Part shown: piece after piece, positions 17,843 to 25,847 of the stretch
How positions within the stretch are numbered: position 1 is the first letter of the stretch
Layout of the letters: every line of letters starts with the position of its first letter
NCBI RefSeq assembly: GCF_016894245.1
Contig: NZ_CP069792.1
Coordinates: forward strand, 620,001-684,000
Reading direction: 5' to 3'
DNA from: Corynebacterium kroppenstedtii
Lineage (GTDB): Bacteria > Actinomycetota > Actinomycetes > Mycobacteriales > Mycobacteriaceae
DNA: 64,000 bases
The notes under the pieces: generated by a model
The model's database searches: none
What the model was told of the DNA's origin: nothing
Seen by the model: only the letters and a program-made list of their open reading frames with translations
Program-made: the position numbers and the translations under genes

Positions 17843-19978
17843 ATGGATTCAAACACCCTACTAGGGGGCCGATACACACTTTCCGAAATAATCGGCACAG
17901 GAGGAATGTCCGACGTCTACGCCGGCACCGACACCCTCCTCGGACGCGACGTCGCCGTCAAAATGATGCGGCCCGACCTCGCGCGCGACACCACGTTCCT
18001 CGAACGGTTCCGCCGCGAAGCGCTTAATGCCGCCAAGCTCAACCACCACGCTATCGTCGCCGTCTACGACACCGGACAAACAAGCGAAGCTGACGGCTCC
18101 GTCCCCTACATCGTCATGGAACGCGTTCGCGGACGCACCCTCCGCGACATCATCCGCGAAGACGGTCCCCTCGACCCCGAATACGCCGCAACGGTCATGG
18201 CCGACGTCGCCGATGCACTCCACTTCTCCCACGAAGCAGGCATCGTCCACCGCGATATCAAGCCCGCCAACATCATGATTACGGCCACCGGGTCCGTCAA
18301 GGTCATGGACTTCGGCATCGCACGGGCACTAGGCGATGCCACGTCCTCCATGACGCAGACCGCTGCCGTCATCGGAACCGCGCAATACCTCTCGCCTGAG
18401 CAGGCGCGCGGGCACTCTGCCGACCCACGCTCCGACATTTACGCCAGCGGGTGCGTGCTCTACGAACTCATCACGGGACAACCACCCTTTCAAGGCGAAT
18501 CGCCCTTCTCCGTTGCGTACCAGCATGTGCAAAGCACGCCGGTCCCGCCATCACACGTCGACGGCATTCGTCTCAACCCAACCACCGCCACCAACGTCGA
18601 TGCCGTCATCATGACAGCTATGGCGAAGAGCCCGGCCGACCGCTACGACGATGCCGCCGATTTCGCCGACGATCTTCGACGTTTGGCTAACCACCGCACA
18701 CCGCTGGCCGCACAGCATCGGACGAACCCCTACGACCCCACGCCGCATCAGACCGACCCTAGCGACGTCGCGACCACCGTCATGCCCGCTGCCGGGGCTG
18801 CCGGAGTTGCCGGGGCCACGGCTGCAAACGGTGCACACAGCGCGGCCACCCCAGGTGCCCACGCAGCCCAACCTGGTCAATCAAACGCTCCCGGTCAAGC
18901 GCAAGGAGCGCACGCTGCTGTCGCACCGGCAGAGGGCGACACCGCCCCGCGGAACACCGGCGGCAAACACTCCACCAAGCACTCCGAGCAGGGGAAAAAC
19001 AAACGCAGCGCACTGTCCACATGGACACGAATCATCTGGACGCTCGTTATCCTCGCCGTCCTCGGAATCGGCGGTGCCGTCGCATGGTCCTACTACCACG
19101 ACAACACCACGAGCAGCAGCCTCCCCCACGTCGACAATAACGAGAATAAGAAAATAAGTATCCCCGATGTCACAAACCTCACCGAGGACGACGCCATCGC
19201 CAAACTCGAAGACGCCGGGCTCAAGGTAAAAACGCGGGAAGCGTCTAATGCCGACGTCGAAAAAGGGCACGTCATTGACACGAGCCCAGCGGCGGGATCG
19301 CAAGTGCCCAAGGGCACCCAGGTCACGCTCACCATTTCCACCGGAAAAGAACAAACCGACGTCCCCAACCTCACAGGAAAGGACACACAAGAGGCTTCGC
19401 GGCTACTCCAAGAAGCTGGACTCGTGCTCGACCAAACGGTGAAAGAGGCACCATCGGACAGCGTTCCCTCCGGCCGCATTATCGAGCAAACACCACCGTC
19501 GGGGTCCCACGTCGCCAAGGGAAGTACTGTGACTATCACAGTGTCCACCGGGCCGGAACGAGTCCGAGTGCCCGTCGTCACTGGTCAATCCATCGACGAC
19601 GCCCGTGGAAACCTCGAAGGTGCCGGGTTCAAGGTGACGGTCACCGAGGTTGATTCCACACGCCCCGAAGGCACAGTGCTCCGCACCGCCAACGAAGGCA
19701 ATCAGATGCCCAAGGGGGCAACGATCGAACTCCAGGTCTCCCGCGGTAACCAGCTGACCATGCCCAACCTCGTCGGGCAAAGCACGAGCCAAGCGCTATC
19801 TGCACTCCGCTCGGCTGGATGGACCGGTGGGACCGCCCGGCTGACCACACATGATCAAAAGACGAATGATCTCACCAAGATCAACGAGATCATGACCCAG
19901 TCGATCCCCGCTGGTCAGGCCGTCGACAAAGACTCCACAATCGACGTTGGAGTCGGCTCGTTCAGCCTCCTGCCATAA
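17843..19978 (+). CDS. pknB: Ser/Thr protein kinase PknB with PASTA domains
   Basis: The 711-residue receptor kinase senses peptidoglycan fragments or lipid II. The kinase domain is at about 8-275 with IIGTGGMSDVYAG, VAVKMMRPD, HRDIKPANIM, DFGIARA and GTAQYLSPEQARG. A juxtamembrane linker rich in Ala, Gly and His leads to one membrane helix (about 394-412). Outside are four PASTA repeats (about 430-498, 499-566, 567-633 and 634-711), beginning with phrases like IPDVTNLTEDDAIAKLEDAG and VPNLTGKDTQEASRLLQEAG. The last gene of the cluster, it is followed by a strong terminator at 19984-20021. Confidence 0.95.
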   Translation: MDSNTLLGGRYTLSEIIGTGGMSDVYAGTDTLLGRDVAVKMMRPDLARDTTFLERFRREALNAAKLNHHAIVAVYDTGQTSEADGSVPYIVMERVRGRTLRDIIREDGPLDPEYAATVMADVADALHFSHEAGIVHRDIKPANIMITATGSVKVMDFGIARALGDATSSMTQTAAVIGTAQYLSPEQARGHSADPRSDIYASGCVLYELITGQPPFQGESPFSVAYQHVQSTPVPPSHVDGIRLNPTTATNVDAVIMTAMAKSPADRYDDAADFADDLRRLANHRTPLAAQHRTNPYDPTPHQTDPSDVATTVMPAAGAAGVAGATAANGAHSAATPGAHAAQPGQSNAPGQAQGAHAAVAPAEGDTAPRNTGGKHSTKHSEQGKNKRSALSTWTRIIWTLVILAVLGIGGAVAWSYYHDNTTSSSLPHVDNNENKKISIPDVTNLTEDDAIAKLEDAGLKVKTREASNADVEKGHVIDTSPAAGSQVPKGTQVTLTISTGKEQTDVPNLTGKDTQEASRLLQEAGLVLDQTVKEAPSDSVPSGRIIEQTPPSGSHVAKGSTVTITVSTGPERVRVPVVTGQSIDDARGNLEGAGFKVTVTEVDSTRPEGTVLRTANEGNQMPKGATIELQVSRGNQLTMPNLVGQSTSQALSALRSAGWTGGTARLTTHDQKTNDLTKINEIMTQSIPAGQAVDKDSTIDVGVGSFSLLP

Positions 19979-19983
19979 AAGCG

Positions 19984-20021
19984 GGAGGTTGGTGAGTTAA
20001 ACCAAGACCTCCAAGTTTTTT
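19984..20021 (+). terminator. Terminator of the pknB cluster
   Basis: GGAGGT (19984-19989) and TGGT pair with ACCA and ACCTCC (20007-20012), with a two-base bulge, followed by six T residues (20016-20021). It lies five bases after the pknB stop and may also end the converging small gene at 20030-20185. Confidence 0.8.
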
Positions 20022-20029
20022 AATTCCTG

Positions 20030-20185
20030 TTACTGGAGGTCGAGCTCCTCAACATCCCACTTCTTGGTAACGTCCAGAGCTTTCACGACGTGAGCCATAT
20101 CAATGCTGTCGGGCCCCCGGGCAGGCAGGCAAACAGGAACAATGCCATGATCCTCGGTCTCGTCCTTGTCGGTGTTAAGCGCCAC
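20030..20185 (-). CDS. Unrecognised small protein (51 aa)
   Basis: A GTG start at 20185 preceded on the minus strand by TAGGAG at eight bases' distance opens a 51-codon frame ending in TAA at 20030-20032. The product begins MALNTDKDETEDHGIVPVCL and ends KKWDVEELDLQ; it is acidic, has a single Cys, and has no membrane segment. The frame is unlike a shadow of another gene since no other gene covers this stretch. It lies tail to tail with pknB, sharing its terminator, and is downstream of trpG on the same strand, 69 bases after it. I do not know a function. Confidence 0.55.
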   Translation of the reverse strand: MALNTDKDETEDHGIVPVCLPARGPDSIDMAHVVKALDVTKKWDVEELDLQ

Positions 20186-20254
20186 GCCTGGAACTCCTAG
20201 ATCAGTCGTACATTTCTCACGAAAACCCGTACGCAGGCAGCCGCTTTGTGCGAT

Positions 20255-20923
20255 CTACAGCCCCGACAACACGGCGTTGTGTCGATTCTCCAACTCCCGC
20301 ACCCGTTCCTCGTCGACAGGGAAACCAGCGCACCCCATCCAATTCGCCACAATCCGGTGACCGCAGCTCGTCATGATCGACTCCGGGTGGAACTGCACGC
20401 CATGCAAAGGTAGCGACGCATGCCGCATGGACATCACCATCCCCGAATCCGAGCGGCCCGTCACCACTAACTCCTCTGGTAGCGACGCCTCATCCACCGT
20501 CAACGAGTGGTATCGCGTCACGGTCACTGGATTCGGCAACCCCCGCATCACACCCGAACCGTCATGCCATACCGGCGACGTCTTCCCATGCAACAACTCA
20601 TCCGCCCGGACTACCGAACCGCCCAAAGCCTCGGCCAACGCCTGATGCCCCAAGCACACACCAAACATCGGCACCTCATAGCGGATACACGCTTTGATCA
20701 GCGGAATCGACTGACCCGCCGCCGACGGAGTCCCCGGCCCCGGCGAAATCAAAACCCCGTCGAAACGCTGAACAACTGACCGGCCCGCAGCCCGATCCTC
20801 CCCTGAATCCACCAAACGGTCGTCGTCGTTACGCCACACCGTGCACGTCTCCCCCAACTGCCCGATGTACTGCACAAGGTTGTACACAAAACTGTCATAA
20901 TTATCGACGACGAGAATCCGCAT
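20255..20923 (-). CDS. trpG: Glutamine amidotransferase subunit of anthranilate/aminodeoxychorismate synthase
   Basis: A 222-residue class I glutamine amidotransferase. It supplies ammonia from glutamine to an anthranilate synthase or aminodeoxychorismate synthase partner encoded elsewhere. The nucleophile is Cys90 in MFGVCLGHQAL, and the His/Glu pair lies in GVQFHPESIM near residue 180; the oxyanion region is SPGPGTP. A gene of this kind next to pknB is a standing arrangement in Actinobacteria, annotated trpG or pabA. Which pathway it serves, tryptophan, folate or both, cannot be told from the sequence. Confidence 0.9.
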   Translation of the reverse strand: MRILVVDNYDSFVYNLVQYIGQLGETCTVWRNDDDRLVDSGEDRAAGRSVVQRFDGVLISPGPGTPSAAGQSIPLIKACIRYEVPMFGVCLGHQALAEALGGSVVRADELLHGKTSPVWHDGSGVMRGLPNPVTVTRYHSLTVDEASLPEELVVTGRSDSGMVMSMRHASLPLHGVQFHPESIMTSCGHRIVANWMGCAGFPVDEERVRELENRHNAVLSGL

Positions 20924-20999
20924 ACCGGCAATACTAACGGCACCTCGAGCCCACAGCGTAGCTACCTAGCTATCACCGGCCATCGGCTATTACTGACTG

Positions 21000-21923
21000 T
21001 TACTGAGCAGACCCCTTCAGCCGGACACGATCACCGGGCAACCACGCCCACTGCTTCACCCGCCACGAGCCGCACGACTGATCAACATCTGAGTACGACG
21101 CCGCAGCAAGATCCAACGATGCCGGAGAATCCAACACAATCCACCGGCAATTTGACACATAGCCGTCCTGAACGAAATGGGCCTCCACGCCGGCTAACTG
21201 ACCAGCTATAAAGCGCATCACCGAACCGTGAACAACCACAATAAGATCACTAGGCGTATTCGTATCCGCCCCCACCGCACCTGGAATAAGTAGCGGCAAC
21301 ATCGGGGTAATGCCCTCCAAGAAGCGACGGCGCGTTTCCCACCCGGACTGGCCGCCGGGCATACGCATATCCATCTTTCCCGACGACCACTGCAACTGGG
21401 TGTAGCGGTACGTGTGTATCGACTCCATGTCGGTGTTCATTTCCAAATCACCGGCAGTGACCTCAGTCAACCCCGGGATCGCCGTCGGCACAGTGGGATC
21501 ATCCGGCTCCGCCGTGATGGGGTCGGTCATCACACCATCAGGCGACGGCGACGCGGTAAACACCGACGCACCTTGGTTCACCATCCCCTGGGCGGCAAAC
21601 CGGGCGGTTTTCCTGGCGCGGAGCGCTTCCGAACTGATAATGACCGGACGTGGTGAGCCCACTGGCGCATCACCTTGCTGCGCCACGCCTGATCCGGAGA
21701 GAGTGCCGTCGACAACAATTCGCTCGCCACCGGTAAAAGCCTGCTCGACGCCCATTGATGTTAAATCAGCACCAGGCACAGCGGTATCAAGAGCAGTGAT
21801 CAAGTTGGACGTCGTCTGCCCATGGCGAAATAGAATTAGACGTCCGCGGGGTGCGTCCTGTGATTTTTCCCCCGATGAACCATGTGATGTGCCGCTGTTG
21901 ACTGTTGTACCCACGCTATTCAC
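21000..21923 (-). CDS. Histidine phosphatase family (phosphoglycerate mutase-like) protein
   Basis: The 307-residue protein carries the family's phospho-acceptor motif FRHGQTTSN (His34) and the second catalytic His in VVVHGSVMRF near residue 230, with SSEALRARKTA supplying the conserved Arg. Members are phosphatases or mutases acting on small phosphoesters; the true substrate is unknown. The first 25 residues are a disordered Ser/Gly-rich extension. It lies 91 bases downstream of pheA on the same strand, and this pair is found together in other corynebacteria as I recall, so co-transcription is likely. Confidence 0.85.
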   Translation of the reverse strand: MNSVGTTVNSGTSHGSSGEKSQDAPRGRLILFRHGQTTSNLITALDTAVPGADLTSMGVEQAFTGGERIVVDGTLSGSGVAQQGDAPVGSPRPVIISSEALRARKTARFAAQGMVNQGASVFTASPSPDGVMTDPITAEPDDPTVPTAIPGLTEVTAGDLEMNTDMESIHTYRYTQLQWSSGKMDMRMPGGQSGWETRRRFLEGITPMLPLLIPGAVGADTNTPSDLIVVVHGSVMRFIAGQLAGVEAHFVQDGYVSNCRWIVLDSPASLDLAAASYSDVDQSCGSWRVKQWAWLPGDRVRLKGSAQ

Positions 21924-22014
21924 CTGTTCTCCTCCAGCAGTTTGTCATCATTCCATACTCACCCTGTACTCGCTCGCCACGTACATCATCGCGGCGCCCC
22001 AGCGTTGCATTCCT

Positions 22015-23244
22015 TTACCACAGGACATCTGTCTCCGGGGCGATTCCTTCCGCCCGATGGGCAACCCACTCCTGCGCGGTGAACCACTCGGCGGGTGTTG
22101 CCGTCGTTGCCGTCGACGGTTGAGCCGGGTTCATGTTCGACGCTGCGGCCACCGTATCGGACCTGGTCACCGTATCGGACGTCGTCGCTTGGCCCGCAGC
22201 CGTCGACACGTGGGGCCCGTCGTCCATCGGCCATGACCCGAGGAAGCGCAGCACCTGGACCGTCCTGTGCAAATGCTGCAAGGCCGTCGCCACATGTGGA
22301 TCAGAGATATGCCCGCTCATATCCATATAAAAGCGGTATTCTCCCAACGCTTTCCGCGTGGGGCGAGACTCAATACGAGTCAAATCCACGCCATTCGACG
22401 ACACCACCGTCAGCGTACGAGCCAGCGCGCCCGGCTCATTGCGGACGTTAAAGACGACCGATGTGCGGTCACGACCCGTGTGAGCTGTGGATTTGCCCGG
22501 TTTACCCACTAACACGAAGCGAGTCTGCGCACCGGCAACGTCGGCAACACTATCGGCTAAGGAGTGCAAACCGTACAGCTGCCCAGCGCGGGCAGGCGCT
22601 GCGGCAGCATCAACCTCACCTCGAGCGACCATCTCTGCAGCTGCGGCGTTGGATCGGGCGGCAACGAAATCGGCCGTTGGGGGGAGGTGGTGGTCAATCC
22701 ACGACGTCACCTGGGGACGAGCAACGGGGTGTGCACTCCAAGTAGTGATGTCTTGGGGCCGGGTGTCCGGCCGGACGAGGATAGAGAAGGCGATCGGGAT
22801 GGCGATTTCACGGTAGATCTGCAGCGGGTGCGCACCTGCCAGCGCATCGAAAGTCCTGGTGACAGGGCCTTCTACTGAGCTTTCGATGGCGACGCAGGCC
22901 CAATCGGCGCGACCGTGAATAACAGCGTCAACAGCATGTCGAGGTGAATCGACCGGGAGCGGAACTATGCAGTGACCATGTGCATCGATGGGAGCGGTGG
23001 CTTCTGCACCGGTGGATTCTGGCCCAGCATCTTCGGCCTCGCTCGTTCCCGTCCGAGTAACCCCGGCTCTAGTGGTCGTGGGTGGCGTATCACACCAACC
23101 ACGGCCTGCGACTTCCAGCATGGCCATTTCCGTAAACGTTCCTGACGGTCCAAGGAATGCGACGACGGGGATGTTGCGCTCAGGTATCTCGGGTGTATGA
23201 CTGGTGTGGTTTGCGCCCACGCTGCTTGACTGCTCGCTACTCAT
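22015..23244 (-). CDS. pheA: Prephenate dehydratase
   Basis: The 409-residue enzyme converts prephenate to phenylpyruvate in phenylalanine synthesis. The catalytic part (about 25-245) contains FLGPSGTFTEMA and the active-site Thr-Arg-Phe in AGAQTRFVLVG; the regulatory ACT domain (about 260-340) includes VRNEPGALARTL and the phenylalanine-binding ESRPT. It is longer than the usual ~300-315 residues because of an insert near 45-80 and a C-terminal extension of some 60 residues rich in Thr, Ala and Ser. These extra parts look disordered. Feedback inhibition by phenylalanine is expected from the family. Confidence 0.93.
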   Translation of the reverse strand: MSSEQSSSVGANHTSHTPEIPERNIPVVAFLGPSGTFTEMAMLEVAGRGWCDTPPTTTRAGVTRTGTSEAEDAGPESTGAEATAPIDAHGHCIVPLPVDSPRHAVDAVIHGRADWACVAIESSVEGPVTRTFDALAGAHPLQIYREIAIPIAFSILVRPDTRPQDITTWSAHPVARPQVTSWIDHHLPPTADFVAARSNAAAAEMVARGEVDAAAAPARAGQLYGLHSLADSVADVAGAQTRFVLVGKPGKSTAHTGRDRTSVVFNVRNEPGALARTLTVVSSNGVDLTRIESRPTRKALGEYRFYMDMSGHISDPHVATALQHLHRTVQVLRFLGSWPMDDGPHVSTAAGQATTSDTVTRSDTVAAASNMNPAQPSTATTATPAEWFTAQEWVAHRAEGIAPETDVLW

Positions 23245-23358
23245 TCCACCTGCCTATGTCGTGGTGTTCTCTTCAACCCTAAACCACCGGTAATCAAGAA
23301 TCAGATAGACAAGGTGGTGGTGGCGAAACCGTATCCGCCTCCCCGTAGGCTGTCAGGT

Positions 23359-24822
23359 ATGGATTTCCCCGACGTGTTGGACGCCCCTTTGGCCGATATC
23401 CTCGCTATGGTGCGCGGTGGGCGTCGTCGCGTCGGAACCCAGGATGCCACGACGCCTTCTGCCCAACACAGTCGTGACCAGCGCCTCTCCCCGAATGTAT
23501 TGGCGGGCCTCGCACGGGACCGAGTGCAGGCCGCCCGGGAGTCGACCGGGCTGAGCACCCAAGAGCTGGGGTTTGCCCTGGATGACATTCCCGTGACCTA
23601 TCCACATACTCGGCGCGGGAGCGGCCCGTTCGCCGGCATGCCTATTCCGATTAAGGATTTGCTCCCTGTGCAGGGTGTTCCCTGTACACAGGGTTCGGCC
23701 GACCGCGTGTCTGTGCCAGAGAATAATGACCCCGTGGCGGACGCATTATTGGACGCCGGCGCCACCATTTTCGGAGCGTCGGCCACCTCTGAGCTGGGTT
23801 TATCGTGTTATACGGAACCAACCCATCTGCCGACGGTTGTTAATCCCGCATTGCCCGGGCGCACGCCGGGTGGTTCGTCGGGCGGGGCGGCGGCGCTGGT
23901 TGCGCGCGGTATCGTCCCGGTGGCGCATGGAAGTGATGGTGGCGGTTCGATCCGCGTCCCCGCCGCCTGTTGCGGGATTGTGGGGTTTAAGCCTCCGCAC
24001 GATCCAACCGATGGGCAGCTCCGCGCGGATGGTTTTCTAGCGCGAACGGTTGCGGATGTCGCGGTGGCATCGTCGCTAATTACTTTCCCTGATCAACCAA
24101 GGGTGACTCGAACCCAATGGGTTCCGGGAGCGACGACTGTCAATGTTCCTTCTCGACGTCTACGTGTGGGAATTTTAACGAAGCCGCTGCATAGTGCGGG
24201 TCGGAATGCGCCGCACCCAGCGCCCCACGGTGCTTCGCACCCTACGCCCCGTCCGGCGTCGAATTCCCTGATGACAGGCGCGCTTCGGATTGCTGCCGAT
24301 CGAGTGAGGGCGGCGGGCCATGATGTTGTTCCCGTGACCAGCCCGTATCCGCCGGAGACCATTGAGTTGCTGCGCATCGTGCTGGCGTACCGGTGCAGGA
24401 ATCTTGATGGCGCGTTGTCCCCGTTGAGCACGTATTTTCGCGACTTGGGCGGTGCGATCACCGCCGAACAGTATGAGGACACACTGGCCAGACTTCGGGA
24501 GCTTCCGGATCTGGTGCTCGGCCAATGGTCTGACGCGGCGAATGTGGATCTTGTGCTGAACCCGACCATTGCGTATCCGCCTCCGCCGGTGGGCACGTTC
24601 GCGGCCTTGCCTCCGGAGGAGGATTTCGCGGCTCAAACTGCCTGGACCCCGTGGTGTACGTTGTGGAATTTGACGGGCTGGGCTGGGCTTTCGGTCCCCG
24701 TCGTGACGACGGCAATTGAGGGCCCGTGGCACGGATGGCCGGTAAGTGTGCACCTGGGCGCTGTGGGGGACCGTGTGTCGCCGTGGGAGGTTCTTGGTGT
24801 CGGGCTTATCGTCGAAAAGTAA
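23359..24822 (+). CDS. Amidase signature family hydrolase
   Basis: The 487-residue enzyme has the Ser-cisSer-Lys triad of amidases: Lys in MPIPIKDLLPVQGVP, the Gly/Ser-rich GGSSGGAAALVA, and the nucleophile Ser in DGGGSIRVPAACCGIVGFKP. It hydrolyses an amide of unknown identity; a role as GatA is unlikely since no gatB or gatC is present. ATG 23359 is preferred over GTG 23314, which would add a weakly charged leader. It is divergent from pheA, with 114 bases between the two starts. Its last codons overlap the next gene. Confidence 0.88.
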   Translation: MDFPDVLDAPLADILAMVRGGRRRVGTQDATTPSAQHSRDQRLSPNVLAGLARDRVQAARESTGLSTQELGFALDDIPVTYPHTRRGSGPFAGMPIPIKDLLPVQGVPCTQGSADRVSVPENNDPVADALLDAGATIFGASATSELGLSCYTEPTHLPTVVNPALPGRTPGGSSGGAAALVARGIVPVAHGSDGGGSIRVPAACCGIVGFKPPHDPTDGQLRADGFLARTVADVAVASSLITFPDQPRVTRTQWVPGATTVNVPSRRLRVGILTKPLHSAGRNAPHPAPHGASHPTPRPASNSLMTGALRIAADRVRAAGHDVVPVTSPYPPETIELLRIVLAYRCRNLDGALSPLSTYFRDLGGAITAEQYEDTLARLRELPDLVLGQWSDAANVDLVLNPTIAYPPPPVGTFAALPPEEDFAAQTAWTPWCTLWNLTGWAGLSVPVVTTAIEGPWHGWPVSVHLGAVGDRVSPWEVLGVGLIVEK

Positions 24823-25567
24823 TGCCACCGCGGCGGTGCGCTGGGAAATTGTCATTGTTCTGGCCGTGACTTTTGGGATGTCAGGCCTGCGCGCAACGCT
24901 GCGTTTGGTGGAGGCTCTGGTATCGCCGACACCGTTGAAGGGGCAGACCGCCCAGTTGAATCCGTCGCAGGCGTCGGCTGCGTGGCTTGATGTGTCACTG
25001 CAGGTGTTGTCGGCTGGAACGTTGGTGGGCTGGGGTGCGCTGGCTGTGTATATGTTGTGGGTCCATCCGGTGACGACGAATCCTCTGCGGTTTTTGCGGT
25101 GGTCCGGTATGTCCGATGTGTGGCATGGGTTGGCGGCTGCTGCGGCGATTGGTCTGCCTGGGCTGTGTTTTTATGGTGTGGCTCGCGCATGGGGTATGTC
25201 GGCGACGGTTGATCCGGCGGCGGGGGTTCGCGCATGGTGGTCCTATGTGGTGCTAGTAATTTCTGCGTGCGCGACGGCCTGGGCCGAGGAAGTGGCCGTA
25301 GTGGGGTGGCTGCAGACCCGTTTGGCTCAGTGTGGTGTGTCGGGGGCGCCGCGCGTGGTCACCTCGGCGCTGTTGAGGGGCTTGTATCACGTGTACCAGG
25401 GCCCGAGCGCGGGAGTGGGTAACGCAATTATGGGGCTGGTCTTTGGGTCGTATTTTGAACGCACAGGCCGTGTGTGGCCGCTAGTGATTGCTCATGCGGT
25501 TATTGACTGCGTGGCATTTGTGGGTGCGGCGCTAGTGGCTGGCCATGCGCCGTGGTTAGGGCTGTAG
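24797..25567 (+). CDS. CPBP-type intramembrane protease-like membrane protein
   Basis: Start is GTG 24797, six bases after GGGAGG, overlapping the amidase gene by 26 bases. The 256-residue product has about seven membrane helices and the CPBP (Abi) motifs: EE in AWAEEVAVVGWLQTRL near residue 170, His in GLYHVYQG near 197, and HAVID near 236. In the canonical first motif EExxxR, the Arg is replaced here by Gly/Trp context (EEVAVVGW), a variant I associate with actinobacterial members. Such proteins process or protect membrane proteins and peptides; the substrate is unknown. Confidence 0.82.
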   Translation: MSGLSSKSNATAAVRWEIVIVLAVTFGMSGLRATLRLVEALVSPTPLKGQTAQLNPSQASAAWLDVSLQVLSAGTLVGWGALAVYMLWVHPVTTNPLRFLRWSGMSDVWHGLAAAAAIGLPGLCFYGVARAWGMSATVDPAAGVRAWWSYVVLVISACATAWAEEVAVVGWLQTRLAQCGVSGAPRVVTSALLRGLYHVYQGPSAGVGNAIMGLVFGSYFERTGRVWPLVIAHAVIDCVAFVGAALVAGHAPWLGL

Positions 25568-25847
25568 GTTGCCTACCTTGGCGCTTATTATGTCAGCGGG
25601 CCGCAACGTCGGGGCTCACATCGCCACTAGATGTCCCACAAGGCCGTGTAACTCTGGCCCCATGCGTTTCGATATACTCAACGCTTGGTTTGACCCGTAG
25701 CTGCGTCGCTTACATATCCGCAGAGCGATATGGGCGCAACCATCGAGCCTGAGCGCCATTGTTGCTAGGCCGGAACGTCCCCTGCCATCGCCGGGGTGCT
25801 ACCAGCATTATCACTGGTAAACGATATTTTTGTTGGAAGGAAAATTT
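25568..25847. other. Intergenic region upstream of the fused glycosyltransferase
   Basis: These 280 bases hold no credible gene. The sequence becomes A/T-rich only close to the GTG start (ACGATATTTTTGTTGGAAGG), where TATTTT-like and GGAAGGA elements suggest a promoter and ribosome-binding site. I see no terminator for the preceding membrane protein gene. Confidence 0.3.
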
